Shown: piece by piece, positions 23,758-32,916 of the stretch
Layout: each line of letters begins with the position of its first letter
How positions within the stretch are numbered: position 1 is the stretch's first letter
Origin: a virus
Strand: one strand, 5' to 3'
Virus record (IMG/VR): IMGVR_UViG_3300025151_000058
Coordinates: 1 to 48,952 of that record
Length of the DNA stretch: 48,952 nt
Translations under genes and position numbers: made by a program
The notes under the pieces: generated by a model
What the model saw: the letters and a program-made list of their open reading frames with translations, nothing else
The model's database searches: none
What the model was told of the DNA's origin: nothing

Positions 23758-25574
23758 CGCCTGCCGTCCTGTCGTATATCAACACGAGGCGACCCTAACC
23801 GCCACGTTACGCCTTGGTTGGCGGACTCTATCCTAAGACCTAAGCCACGCCCGCGTATACGAACATGGTTTTGCGTTTCGTCTGCCGTGACCGTTGACGC
23901 GTAATTCTGAGTAAAGCCGGTCCCCGGAAAGTCCTCGGCCTTCAAAGTAAACGTAACCTCTTTAGAGGCCGTGTCCGGCGTCGTAAGAAAACTGATGTCG
24001 GGCACAAGGCGGCGAATAAACCCGAACTTTTCACCGTCAGATATGTCTATGGGGCTGGACTCTATGTGCGCCGCTAAAGCGGAGCCGTCGTCATCTGCGC
24101 CAATCTCATGGTTAAACAGATACTGACTGTTTGAGCTAGCAGCAATCGGGTTGGACTTCAAACCGCGGTCTAGCCACGCTGACCGTTGCAGGTTGCCGAA
24201 GTACCAGACTTTTTCGTCATAGTTGTAGATGACGTACTTGTCGTTGTTCTCTGATCCGGCGGAAGAATAGAACCAGATAACTTCTCCAAACTCTGAGTTT
24301 ACCCCCGCAAAAACCTTGTCCGACTGCGTTTCGTTAAAGTCGTCAAACACGGTGTCCCGAACAGTGCAGGGAAGATCCTGCACCTGCCCGTCGTAAACAT
24401 AGAACCTGTTTTTGCCCATCCAAAATACGGAGTCATTTACCGCAACGGCGGAGTTGGCTCCCATTATAGTGGTGTTAGCGGCAAGCTGGTTGATACCAAA
24501 AGTAAACGGCGGACCTATAAACTGCATAGAGTGAGTGGACGCGTCGGTAAAGACTACAATCTCGCGACGTGTCTCAACCGCTTGAACTATCTCAGAGCCC
24601 GACCCTACGACCAGATCTCCCGCAGTGTTTGTGGCAGTAGGCTCCCACGTTGTCGCGCTTTCTTGGTCTGAAAACCGTACTAAAAGCTTGTCCTGATCCG
24701 CACCTCCCAGTGCGTTACAGCCAAAAGCAATGACGTGCCGGTCTCTGTCGGAAACAATAATCTGCCTAGCTACGGTGGGCGCGTTTGCGTCTAGCGTGGT
24801 TATATCCACCGCTCTTGCGCCTGTGCCTAGAGTTTTGTCCCAATAATAAATTCTAGAGTCTCTAAGATTTATAATGAGATCTTCGCCAAAATTATCTTGG
24901 CTCCATACTCGAAGGGATTCGCCCCCTGCGGTCGTTGTCGCTGCCGAGCCCCACGTACCGCGTCCCCAAGTCCCTGCGCCCCAGCCGGTTCCGGGAACCA
25001 CCGCGTTAGTCCCGACGTTTATCTGATACTTGGAAGTTACCGAACCCCCGCCGTTACCGGTGTCAGACGAGTTTGCAGTCGCCGTCGCCGTAATCGTATA
25101 GGTGTCTGTGCTTGGAACGGTCTGTATTTCATATTCTTGGTTCAGCACCGCCGCCGTTATATTACCCCCAAGAGAAGCAGCGCCACTGAAAGTAACAAAG
25201 TCGCCGACGATTGATCCATGACCAGCGTCCGTAACGGTTATAGTGGCAGATCCGTTTGACGCTGAAAACGTAGTGGAGTTTGTCGTAGTTTTTCTGAGCG
25301 GAGTTACATCAAAAAAAGTTTCGCCTTCTTCGATGTAAAACTTGACGTTTGTTCCTACGCCTAAATACCTAGAGTTGTCGATAGCCCGCCAAGCATGAAG
25401 AGACCGGCAGGTGCCTAAGATTGTATTTTGAGAGTACTTTTCCCAGCCCCCAATTTTTTCAGGAAAACCAAAACGAAAGCGAACCTTGTCGCAGTCGTTC
25501 CAGCCCCCCTCGTTGGTGTAAGCCGTAACCTCAGTATTAATACCGGGCTTAAACTGAAGTTTATTTAAAGGCAT
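23754..25574 (-). CDS. Tail stabilisation (P22 gp10-like) protein
   Basis: 606 residues. The start (LQFKPGINTEVTAYTNEGGW, then KVRFRFGFPEKIGGWEKY) is the pattern of phage packaged-DNA stabilisation proteins that plug the podovirus tail. The mid-part has beta-propeller-like strands (FWMGKNRFYVYDGQVQDLPC; VWYFGNLQRSAWLDRG). An Ig-like or low-complexity insertion around 100-215 carries a WG repeat (GWGAGTWGRGTWG) shared with the fibre-region protein at 29533-30321. Role: connects tail adaptor and needle or fibres and retains DNA. Confidence 0.65.
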   Translation of the reverse strand: MPLNKLQFKPGINTEVTAYTNEGGWNDCDKVRFRFGFPEKIGGWEKYSQNTILGTCRSLHAWRAIDNSRYLGVGTNVKFYIEEGETFFDVTPLRKTTTNSTTFSASNGSATITVTDAGHGSIVGDFVTFSGAASLGGNITAAVLNQEYEIQTVPSTDTYTITATATANSSDTGNGGGSVTSKYQINVGTNAVVPGTGWGAGTWGRGTWGSAATTTAGGESLRVWSQDNFGEDLIINLRDSRIYYWDKTLGTGARAVDITTLDANAPTVARQIIVSDRDRHVIAFGCNALGGADQDKLLVRFSDQESATTWEPTATNTAGDLVVGSGSEIVQAVETRREIVVFTDASTHSMQFIGPPFTFGINQLAANTTIMGANSAVAVNDSVFWMGKNRFYVYDGQVQDLPCTVRDTVFDDFNETQSDKVFAGVNSEFGEVIWFYSSAGSENNDKYVIYNYDEKVWYFGNLQRSAWLDRGLKSNPIAASSNSQYLFNHEIGADDDGSALAAHIESSPIDISDGEKFGFIRRLVPDISFLTTPDTASKEVTFTLKAEDFPGTGFTQNYASTVTADETQNHVRIRGRGLGLRIESANQGVTWRLGSPRVDIRQDGRR

Positions 25575-25863
25575 TCTCTAACTCTTCACTGCGAACCTCG
25601 ACGGTGGTTCCCACAAACACCTCGTTAGTGCAAAAACCAGAACCGTCAGGACTGAAAAACAAGGTAAAGGTTTCTGCCCCCACAAAAAAGTACAAAACCT
25701 GACCTACCGCGTTTACTCCTACAAAATTAAGTTTTTCCCCTTGCGCCGCAGTAGCGCGTTTTACAGCGTCTAAAGAGGGCAAGCATATCATCTGAGCCGC
25801 AGCGGGTTTTAGCGGCGACCAAACCAAAGCTAATGCTAAAAGCAAAAGAAAAGGTTTAGCCAT
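25561..25863 (-). CDS. Small secreted protein
   Basis: 100 residues with a clear signal peptide (KPFLLLLALALVWSPLKPAAA, predicted cleavage before QMICLP). The mature part of about 75 residues has two Cys, which could form a disulphide in the periplasm. It overlaps the stabilisation protein by 14 bases and follows the TctC-like gene by 11 bases. Function unknown. The two secreted products may act together. Confidence 0.65.
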   Translation of the reverse strand: MAKPFLLLLALALVWSPLKPAAAQMICLPSLDAVKRATAAQGEKLNFVGVNAVGQVLYFFVGAETFTLFFSPDGSGFCTNEVFVGTTVEVRSEELENAFK

Positions 25864-25874
25864 TGCCTACACCG

Positions 25875-26900
25875 TTACTTTTTCTGAGAGGGGCGAGTCA
25901 CCTCCCAGACCTTTTCCACCACCGCTTTAGGCGTCTTGACCATCTTTTCCATAACGGACTGAACTTCCGCGCCGCTTGAAGGGTCCGGGTCAATGCCAAA
26001 GCGCTTTTTCATGTCTAGGCGCAAAGCGGGGTCGTTCATGGTATCCATGAACGCTTTTCGAACTACCGCCACTTGAGAAGGACTTAAAACAGGAGACGCC
26101 AAAACAGGCCTAGTTAGCCGATCAACCCCGAAGACAAAATCCGCCATGGCCCGCTGCTCTTTTGTTTTCAAGAGGGAGTACAGAGACGTAGCTTTGTTAA
26201 AAAACTTGGACTTACGGAAAGCGTCTATTTGAACGACAGGGTTCAGGTTACCCTTTTTCCAATCGTCAAGAAAACTGGTTCGAATGGACGACTCATAAAA
26301 TCCACAAGCGCCATGTATTTCACCACGCCGCATGGCATTGAGCGCCCTTCGGGTGCCTCTGTAGCCCTGTATGACTTTTACATTCACGCCAAACACGTTT
26401 TTAAAAAACAGCGGATAAATAGACATGGTGGTGCTGGGGTGCGCTGAACCAAAAATAACGGGATGCTTAACTTTTTGTAAGTCTTCTAAAGTAGCAATTC
26501 CTCGGCCCGCGCCTTTCCAAACGGCACAAGAGTTTACGTCAGAGTACATGTTTCCGACGTAGTTAAATTCCAGAGGCGAAAACCTCATTTTTCTTTTGCC
26601 AAAAACAGCGGCCTGCATGATGTTCGACATAAAAAATCCGACATCATATGGCGAAGTGCCCGCCTGTTTATACAAAAAGCCAAGAAGCTTAGCGCTGCCT
26701 GAGCCTTGTTTATTTCGAACTACGACACTGGGATTTCCGGGAAGATGCTTTGAATAGTGCTGAGCAAAAACTCTAGCACTGGCGTCGTACCCTCCTCCTG
26801 CGCTAAACCCTACCCAAACAGTTGTTTCGGCTTTTGCCGGAAACAATGTCGCCAAGCTCAAAAGCCCGAACAAGCCTACGCAAAAACTAACTTTTTTCAT
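25875..26900 (-). CDS. TctC-type periplasmic solute-binding protein
   Basis: The start at 26900 was chosen because GAAGGG lies six bases upstream and the product then begins with a textbook signal peptide (MKKVSFCVGLFGLLSLATLF, cut after AKA-24). The 341-residue protein carries the TctC pocket loop SAGGGYDASARVFAQHY (33-49), VVVRNKQGSGS and the family C-terminus. Cellular homologues deliver di- or tricarboxylates or aromatic acids to a TctAB permease. No permease genes are present, so it would have to feed a host permease, or the fold is used otherwise, for example on the virion. It lies inside the tail module, 13 bases after the PP-loop gene. Confidence 0.85.
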   Translation of the reverse strand: MKKVSFCVGLFGLLSLATLFPAKAETTVWVGFSAGGGYDASARVFAQHYSKHLPGNPSVVVRNKQGSGSAKLLGFLYKQAGTSPYDVGFFMSNIMQAAVFGKRKMRFSPLEFNYVGNMYSDVNSCAVWKGAGRGIATLEDLQKVKHPVIFGSAHPSTTMSIYPLFFKNVFGVNVKVIQGYRGTRRALNAMRRGEIHGACGFYESSIRTSFLDDWKKGNLNPVVQIDAFRKSKFFNKATSLYSLLKTKEQRAMADFVFGVDRLTRPVLASPVLSPSQVAVVRKAFMDTMNDPALRLDMKKRFGIDPDPSSGAEVQSVMEKMVKTPKAVVEKVWEVTRPSQKK

Positions 26901-26913
26901 TTTTAACCCTTCG

Positions 26914-27744
26914 TTAAGTAATGTAACCATCAAGAAGCTCAAGCATGGCAACGACTCTTGCCGAATACGGGTCAAAAGATGCCGGATCTGCCTCGTCTTC
27001 ATTTCCAAAATGCTTAGCTAAAGAGGCTATTTGTTGGTCTTTTTCTCTACCCGTCAAGTCTGTGCGATACTGCAAAATGTCCGTTTCTAAGCATTCCGGG
27101 CAAATATGTCCGCCTTCACGCGGGTGATACTCGTCACAGGGAGTTTCATATAAATCCCTTAAACCCGAAGGAAGGAACTCTAGCTGCTCAAATCGGCCCG
27201 ACATGTTTAACATAAGAGGCCGCCAGACCTCCCTCATCCATTGCGCGGGATCAGAGGGGTTCATAAAATCAATCGGCGTATTTAACTCGCGTTGACCCGA
27301 ACAATAACCGTCCACCCCGTTATTAAACAACTTCTCTCGCCAAGAACTCAGGCGAACCGTGATGAGATCATGGTTGCCCATTTCTAGGGCATATCCCCGC
27401 ACAATCGCATCCGGAGCAATTCGCTCTATAATCTCAGACTGCCTCTGCCATCTAGGCATTAGCTTCCCAAAATTAAATAGCGCGTGGTCTTCAAAGCCAA
27501 TTCGTTGACTATAAAACTCGTCTTCGCCGGACGGCAGGTTCTCCTCTTCCCAAAAAGTGAAGTCTCGGACATTAGACTTCAACCAAGCAACCATGCTGCG
27601 GGCTCCTGAAGCCTTTCTATCCTGAGCCTCAAAAGGCTCTACGTGTCGGTAAGCATGAATATCATGCTCCGTTTCGTTGAGATAACGGTACAAAGAGTAC
27701 GCAGAGTTTATTCCCCCGGAAAAGGGTATCAAAACTTTTGCCAT
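26914..27744 (-). CDS. PP-loop ATP pyrophosphatase (QueC-like superfamily)
   Basis: 276 residues. The N-terminal SGGINSAYS (9-17) is the PP-loop of adenine-nucleotide alpha hydrolases, with Asn where Asp is usual. A C-terminal Cys set, C203 with C215-x2-C218 (HICPEC), resembles the zinc site of QueC. In that family ATP activates a carboxylate or similar group, in QueC to make 7-cyano-7-deazaguanine. FolE, QueD, QueE and a DNA transglycosylase are not in the window, so DNA deazaguanylation is not established. Amide ligation or thiolation are alternatives. It sits between the adhesin and TctC-like genes. Confidence 0.75.
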   Translation of the reverse strand: MAKVLIPFSGGINSAYSLYRYLNETEHDIHAYRHVEPFEAQDRKASGARSMVAWLKSNVRDFTFWEEENLPSGEDEFYSQRIGFEDHALFNFGKLMPRWQRQSEIIERIAPDAIVRGYALEMGNHDLITVRLSSWREKLFNNGVDGYCSGQRELNTPIDFMNPSDPAQWMREVWRPLMLNMSGRFEQLEFLPSGLRDLYETPCDEYHPREGGHICPECLETDILQYRTDLTGREKDQQIASLAKHFGNEDEADPASFDPYSARVVAMLELLDGYIT

Positions 27745-27747
27745 GGT

Positions 27748-28461
<714 letters not shown>

Positions 28462-28473
28462 TACGCATCTCCT

Positions 28474-29520
28474 TTATTGTAGCGCTTTCACGGTCAGAAG
28501 TGAGAAGGTGGAGGAACCGTCATTTACTCTTGTGATATAAAAGAAGAACTCATGTCCGTCGGTAGTCGTAATAGTGTCGCCATCAACTAAAGTGTATCCG
28601 GAGGTTGTAACCGTTCCGGCGGAGGCGTTATTCTTGTACAAGATAACCATCGTGCAGTTTTTTGAGGGCACCGCTAAAGTGTGAGCGCCTCCGTTGACCG
28701 CTTGCTGAAAGTTTCCGTCGTCCACATCAGGAGTGTATGTCCCGGAGCTTTTTGTTCCCGCATCGTGAATGGCAGCGCTAAACCCTGCGGTCAATTCGTC
28801 GGCGGTATCGGCTTTTAGGGTATCGGCGTCGAACGCTTGAACATCACTTCCAATCGCCACACCCATTGAAGCTCTGGCGGTTGCGCCAGACTCAGCAACG
28901 AAGTTTGTGCCATCGCCTACAATAAAGTTACCGTTGGTTACAGCAAGACCTGCAACATCAGCCAACTGTGCGTCGAACGCCTGAACGTCGCTTCCAATAG
29001 CTAGCCCGAGGTTTGTACGAGCCGCGGATGCCGTGGAGGCCCCAGTTCCACCGTCTGCGACCGCAAGGTCAGTAATACCGGTTATCGTGCCACCTGTTAT
29101 TGACACGGAATCGAACAAATCTGAAACGGCTGCGCCGGATCCCGCTCCGTCAGCGTAAATAATCTTTGTAGCCCCGTTTGGCACCGTCGCATTGGACCCC
29201 GTGCCTTGGCTAAAGACCGCGCTTTGGCCGCTGCCGTTTCGAACAAAATAAAGCTTGTCCGCGTCATTGGGAGTGATCGTAATAGTGTTTGTTCCCGTCG
29301 GAGAACCTCCCAAGACCAAGACCTTAAACATACCGTCCGAAAGAGTGCCGTCGGTGGTCGCAAGGGTATGGCTTGTTCCGCTAAGCGTGATTGCCCCTAC
29401 ACCGTTGAGCGTCCGGTCAACAATGTCAAAATTGAGGTTTGTGGTGTCGCCCCACGTACCGGACTGGTCACCAGTAGCCGGTTTTTCTATGCCGGTATTT
29501 GCTGTATAACTAGATACCAT
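28474..29520 (-). CDS. Tail fibre protein
   Basis: 348 residues. The start (SYTANTGIEKPATGDQSGTWGDTTN) is a typical phage fibre N-terminus. The centre has repeats VADGGTGASTASAARTNLGLA and two exact copies of AIGSDVQAFDA, common in fibre shafts. The C-terminal 90 residues form a beta-rich head. Likely trimeric. Confidence 0.8.
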   Translation of the reverse strand: MVSSYTANTGIEKPATGDQSGTWGDTTNLNFDIVDRTLNGVGAITLSGTSHTLATTDGTLSDGMFKVLVLGGSPTGTNTITITPNDADKLYFVRNGSGQSAVFSQGTGSNATVPNGATKIIYADGAGSGAAVSDLFDSVSITGGTITGITDLAVADGGTGASTASAARTNLGLAIGSDVQAFDAQLADVAGLAVTNGNFIVGDGTNFVAESGATARASMGVAIGSDVQAFDADTLKADTADELTAGFSAAIHDAGTKSSGTYTPDVDDGNFQQAVNGGAHTLAVPSKNCTMVILYKNNASAGTVTTSGYTLVDGDTITTTDGHEFFFYITRVNDGSSTFSLLTVKALQ

Positions 29521-29532
29521 TCTTCTATCCTC

Positions 29533-30321
29533 TTACGCGGCCAATTCTTCCCACGTAGCTGTCTGATCCGGTGTTATAGCGCTATAAGAAGCTGTCTGAT
29601 CCGGTGCTATTATACTCCAAACAGTTACAATTCCAACAGCGCTTGTTGCTTCGTTACCCGTTAGTGAAATAAGGGCGGTTCCGGTAGCGGTTACAGTTCC
29701 TACGCCGCCAGTCGCAGATATCCCTGTTTCGGGAACTTCCGCGTTACCGGTAGCGGTAGCCGTTCCAAGTCCGCTCGTCCCGGCAACCCCCGTGACATCC
29801 ACGGTTCTGCCAAAGACAACAAGGGGACTACCTACGCCGCCTGTTCCGGCAACCCCTGAGACAGATACGGTAAAGTCAAAGTTTATGGTGGGGCTGCCTA
29901 CCGCGCCCGTGCCCGCAGAGCCGGTAGCTGCCACAACAAAATCAGTTGTGACAGTTTCATCGCCAACCGCAGTGGTCGCGGAGAGCCCGCTTAGAAGTAC
30001 GGTGTTTGCGTCGCCCCAAGGACCGGATCCCCATGTTCCGCGGCCCCAGCCCTGTAAAGCTTCCGTCGCCACCACGGTTTCATCGCCAACCGCGGTGGTT
30101 CCCGCTACCCCAGAAACACTGGTTACAAACTGTGTGGCAACAGTTGCACTGCCAACCGCAGTGGTTCCCGCTACCCCAGAAACAGAAATTAACTGATCGG
30201 TAACAACAGTCTCATTACCGACCGCAGCGGTCCCCTCTACCCCGCTAACAACTACGGGGGAGGGTTGGCCCCACGGGCCCTCTCCCCAGCCTGCCCGACC
30301 CCAACCTGCAAGTGCAGACAT
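29533..30321 (-). CDS. Repeat-rich tail/fibre-region protein
   Basis: 262 residues built of about nine units of 20-25 residues around V-x-G-V-A-G-T-x-A-V-G, separated by WG blocks (GWGRAGWGEGPWG at the start; GWGRGTWGSGPWG in the middle). The C-terminus has two APDQTA-like copies. The DNA repeats are near-identical (for example about 31 bases around 30088 and 30152). Probably a fibrous or bead-on-string tail appendage. Confidence 0.65.
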   Translation of the reverse strand: MSALAGWGRAGWGEGPWGQPSPVVVSGVEGTAAVGNETVVTDQLISVSGVAGTTAVGSATVATQFVTSVSGVAGTTAVGDETVVATEALQGWGRGTWGSGPWGDANTVLLSGLSATTAVGDETVTTDFVVAATGSAGTGAVGSPTINFDFTVSVSGVAGTGGVGSPLVVFGRTVDVTGVAGTSGLGTATATGNAEVPETGISATGGVGTVTATGTALISLTGNEATSAVGIVTVWSIIAPDQTASYSAITPDQTATWEELAA

Positions 30322-30334
30322 GTCGGGTCTGCCG

Positions 30335-30766
30335 CTAGGCTATACGAATAATGGCGTCAGTAGCGTTCGCCGTAGGAAACTGAATCGTAAAGTCTCCGGC
30401 AGAAGAGCTTTTATCTCCGCCAAAAGCCAAAATGAGGACGGAAGGGTCGCCCGTGGCAGTTTCGTTAAAAATCATAGCCCCGTTTGCGGTGATGGTGGCA
30501 GAGCTAAACGTAAGATCAGAAAAATCACCAATCGCCGTCGTTCCACTTGTCGTCGGGGTAACCGAAGTCAAAGTGCCACCTTTCGCCGTGTAGCCCGTTC
30601 CGCTTACCTCGTTTGAGGTCGTATATGCGGTGGTTCCCGCGCCTAAAGATGCCGAGCTAGTGTAAAGCGCCAGCTTAAAGGTGTTTCCGGTAGACGCCGT
30701 AAAATCATGCACACCTTTCAAAATCTCCGCCTTGAAAGACGTACACATTGCCTGTGAGATTGCCAT
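30335..30766 (-). CDS. Beta-rich virion structural protein
   Basis: 143 residues, Thr/Ser/Ala/Gly-rich with a typical small jelly-roll-like composition (FKLALYTSSASLGAGTTAY). No catalytic features. Similar proteins accompany fibres and connectors in marine phages. Separated by one base from the next gene. Confidence 0.6.
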   Translation of the reverse strand: MAISQAMCTSFKAEILKGVHDFTASTGNTFKLALYTSSASLGAGTTAYTTSNEVSGTGYTAKGGTLTSVTPTTSGTTAIGDFSDLTFSSATITANGAMIFNETATGDPSVLILAFGGDKSSSAGDFTIQFPTANATDAIIRIA

Positions 30767-30767
30767 C

Positions 30768-31061
30768 TCAAAGTCTCCTTATTAACTCAGCCAGTTCAGG
30801 GTGGCCTGCATCGTTCAAAGCGTTAAAAACTGTCGTCCTGTCACTATTTATAGCCTCCCGCATATAAAAACTCAATATCTTCTCTAGCTGCTCCTTAAAA
30901 GCAAAGGCTTGGTCTCTTATAACAGGAGGCGCGTCCATGGAAACACGCATGATCTTGTCAGCGCACCGAGAGGCTACTTCCTCCGGAGTGTGGCCCCTGA
31001 ATTGCGTGGTATGAACAGACACTTTGTAGTCCGGTGCAATATCCAGATTAGCTTGGAACAT
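30768..31061 (-). CDS. Small helical protein of the tail-connector region
   Basis: 97 residues, mostly helical (EEVASRCADKIMRVS; FKEQLEKILSFYMREAIN). Start overlaps the previous stop. No known motif. Position suggests an assembly chaperone or minor tail component. Confidence 0.55.
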   Translation of the reverse strand: MFQANLDIAPDYKVSVHTTQFRGHTPEEVASRCADKIMRVSMDAPPVIRDQAFAFKEQLEKILSFYMREAINSDRTTVFNALNDAGHPELAELIRRL

Positions 31062-31708
31062 TACGTTCTTTCCCTAGTAGGCAGGCCTTTACGGTATGCG
31101 TCGTTGTTTTCCCTTGCTTCAGCAAGGTCTTTGAGGCGCATGAGGGCTTCTTCAAACCGCTTTTCATACATGGCAAGAACGTCCTGCTCTCCCTTCATGT
31201 ATATGTAGGCCTCGACAAGAGAGCCAAAAAGCATCGCGTTGGGGGCGTTGACGCTCAAGAACGTCGTCCCCGAATCTGCCCCGTCTGTCAAACTTGCGGG
31301 GCGATAATAATAATGAAGCTCCACCGAGTATCCCGAATCGGGCGTTGGGGCTATCAAAAAGTTTGAGTCGTCAAACAGTGCGTAAAACTCAGGCTCCCCA
31401 GTCGAAGACTGGTTGGGCCAATACTCCTGCAAGAAATTCACATCCTTTTGCAAAAGGAATTTTTTCGAACTAGAGACTTCAATAGATAACGAAAACGACG
31501 CTAAAAAGTCCGTCGGTGCCTGCAAAAACCGATTTGATGCGGTCATGGACGCCGTTACGTTTTTTCTAAAGTTTTCAAGATCAACGAGCTTAAAAATACG
31601 TTCTTCTGCCGCCCGGATAAAGACGGGCAGGTTTGTTACAAAACTCGTCTCTGTGTTTTCCGCAAAATCTTGTATTGCTGTTTTTAACTGTGCATATGTA
31701 AAACTCAT
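31061..31708 (-). CDS. Head-tail adaptor protein
   Basis: 215 residues. The start (TYAQLKTAIQDFAENTETSFVTNLPVFIRAAEERI) and the pattern of a beta-rich middle with C-terminal helices match podoviral adaptor proteins such as T7 gp11 (tail tubular A) and relatives. It attaches below the portal. It lies two genes from the second connector (32010-32912). Confidence 0.7.
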   Translation of the reverse strand: MSFTYAQLKTAIQDFAENTETSFVTNLPVFIRAAEERIFKLVDLENFRKNVTASMTASNRFLQAPTDFLASFSLSIEVSSSKKFLLQKDVNFLQEYWPNQSSTGEPEFYALFDDSNFLIAPTPDSGYSVELHYYYRPASLTDGADSGTTFLSVNAPNAMLFGSLVEAYIYMKGEQDVLAMYEKRFEEALMRLKDLAEARENNDAYRKGLPTRERT

Positions 31709-32007
31709 GCCGTCACCACCGTCACTATGCCGACGGAAGCCACCGCCTTAGTGTCCCTGAGCCCCTGCGGAAAAGAAGTGCCCCCGACAAAAACAGTTTG
31801 AGGTTCAACGCGGTCTGGGCGCGGATTATACAAAGCCTCTGCATCAGCCACTTCTTTAAAAGGGCCTAGTTGAGGATGCTTAGGCTCATACTCGTCTTTG
31901 CCGACAAGCAAGCCCGTCCACTCTCTCCGCATGTCCTGATACCGATACCGGAACCCCGAGCGGTCTGATATGGCGTAAGAGTCTTTTCCGGTCGCAAACC
32001 TCGCCAT
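31705..32007 (-). CDS. Small structural protein between connectors
   Basis: 100 residues, beginning ARFATGKDSYAISDRSGFRYRY. Many Arg and Tyr, with a DYEPKHPQ-like element. It has the appearance of a phage virion protein inserted between connector genes. No recognised domain. Confidence 0.55.
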   Translation of the reverse strand: MARFATGKDSYAISDRSGFRYRYQDMRREWTGLLVGKDEYEPKHPQLGPFKEVADAEALYNPRPDRVEPQTVFVGGTSFPQGLRDTKAVASVGIVTVVTA

Positions 32008-32009
32008 AA

Positions 32010-32912
32010 CTACCTACCGAAATAGTTATGGCTTGGAGATATTTGAAGAGACGACCGGTCTCGGTCTTCCTGCATCGCCCTCTGCATCTCCTCTTCGTAC
32101 ACCGCCTTCAAAAGGTTTGTTCTATCCGGAGAAAACTTGATGGAGAGGTAATAAGAAAGACCCGCAGAAACGCACGGATAAAACCTAAAAGGTACATCTA
32201 AAGTGTTGGTCTGCGTGTCCGCGTCGTCCAACCGGGTTAGCCTATCAAAAACCAGTTCATACGAAGAACTGGAGTCGGGTGTCGGCCAAAGCCTAACCTG
32301 CGGAGTAATCTGCCTATCAACGTAGAACTGCACCGGACGACCGGTTGAGCGCTTACTAGTAAGGCCTAAGTAAGCGTCGCGTCCTATACGAGTAATCTGC
32401 AAGTCAGACTGATTGCTAGCACCACTGTTCTGCCGAACCACTGCCGACAAAATGTCTATTGAAGACTGAACATCTTCCAAAGATACGGCAGAAGAAACCG
32501 TTGCCGTCGTACCAGACGTGCCACCGGTTATAGTTTCGCTAGCCGAAAAAGTCCCTGACGGCACGTTTATCGCAAGAACCGTCGAAGAGTTGACATTAGT
32601 AATTGACGCCGTCGCTGAACTGGTGCCGCCGGTTATAGTTTCCCCGTCCTGAAAACCCGTTGTGCTATTGACCGTCATGGTCAACGTGCCCACCGGGTAA
32701 TCAGCTACGTCATTAGCGAGCGCTATCGTTTTCTGCTCTATCGTCCACCGGTTGATGCCGCGGTTAGCCCACTCGGCAAACAAAAGGTTTAAAGATCTTT
32801 TTGCAGTGCGCAGGTCGTAGCCCGTTCGGGCTTCTAAGCCGCACCGTTCAAAAGCCTCTTCGATATGCTCGTTAACGTCTAGCTCGAAATTCTTGCTAGA
32901 GGAAACAGTCAC
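32010..32912 (-). CDS. Head-tail connector (gp4-like) with inserted Ig-like repeats
   Basis: 300 residues, GTG start at 32912. N-terminal helical part (EEAFERCGLEARTGYDLRTAKRSLN) and C-terminal part (LSYYLSIKFSPDRTNLLKAVYEEEMQRAM) match P22 gp4-type connectors. Residues about 85-150 hold two tandem copies of an ETITGGTS-x-(T/S)AT module, a beta-sandwich insertion exposed on the virion. The insertion could bind cell or environmental surfaces (inference). Confidence 0.7.
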   Translation of the reverse strand: MTVSSSKNFELDVNEHIEEAFERCGLEARTGYDLRTAKRSLNLLFAEWANRGINRWTIEQKTIALANDVADYPVGTLTMTVNSTTGFQDGETITGGTSSATASITNVNSSTVLAINVPSGTFSASETITGGTSGTTATVSSAVSLEDVQSSIDILSAVVRQNSGASNQSDLQITRIGRDAYLGLTSKRSTGRPVQFYVDRQITPQVRLWPTPDSSSSYELVFDRLTRLDDADTQTNTLDVPFRFYPCVSAGLSYYLSIKFSPDRTNLLKAVYEEEMQRAMQEDRDRSSLQISPSHNYFGR

Positions 32913-32916
32913 TTAA

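Noticed and set aside
26901-27008. Longer N-terminus for the TctC-like protein
   Set aside because: It would overlap the PP-loop gene by 95 bases, has no ribosome site and would bury the signal peptide. The ATG at 26900 has all three in its favour.
29533-30321. Near-identical DNA repeats as a possible mobile element
   Set aside because: The repeats correspond to protein repeat units within one frame. No terminal inverted repeats or transposase.
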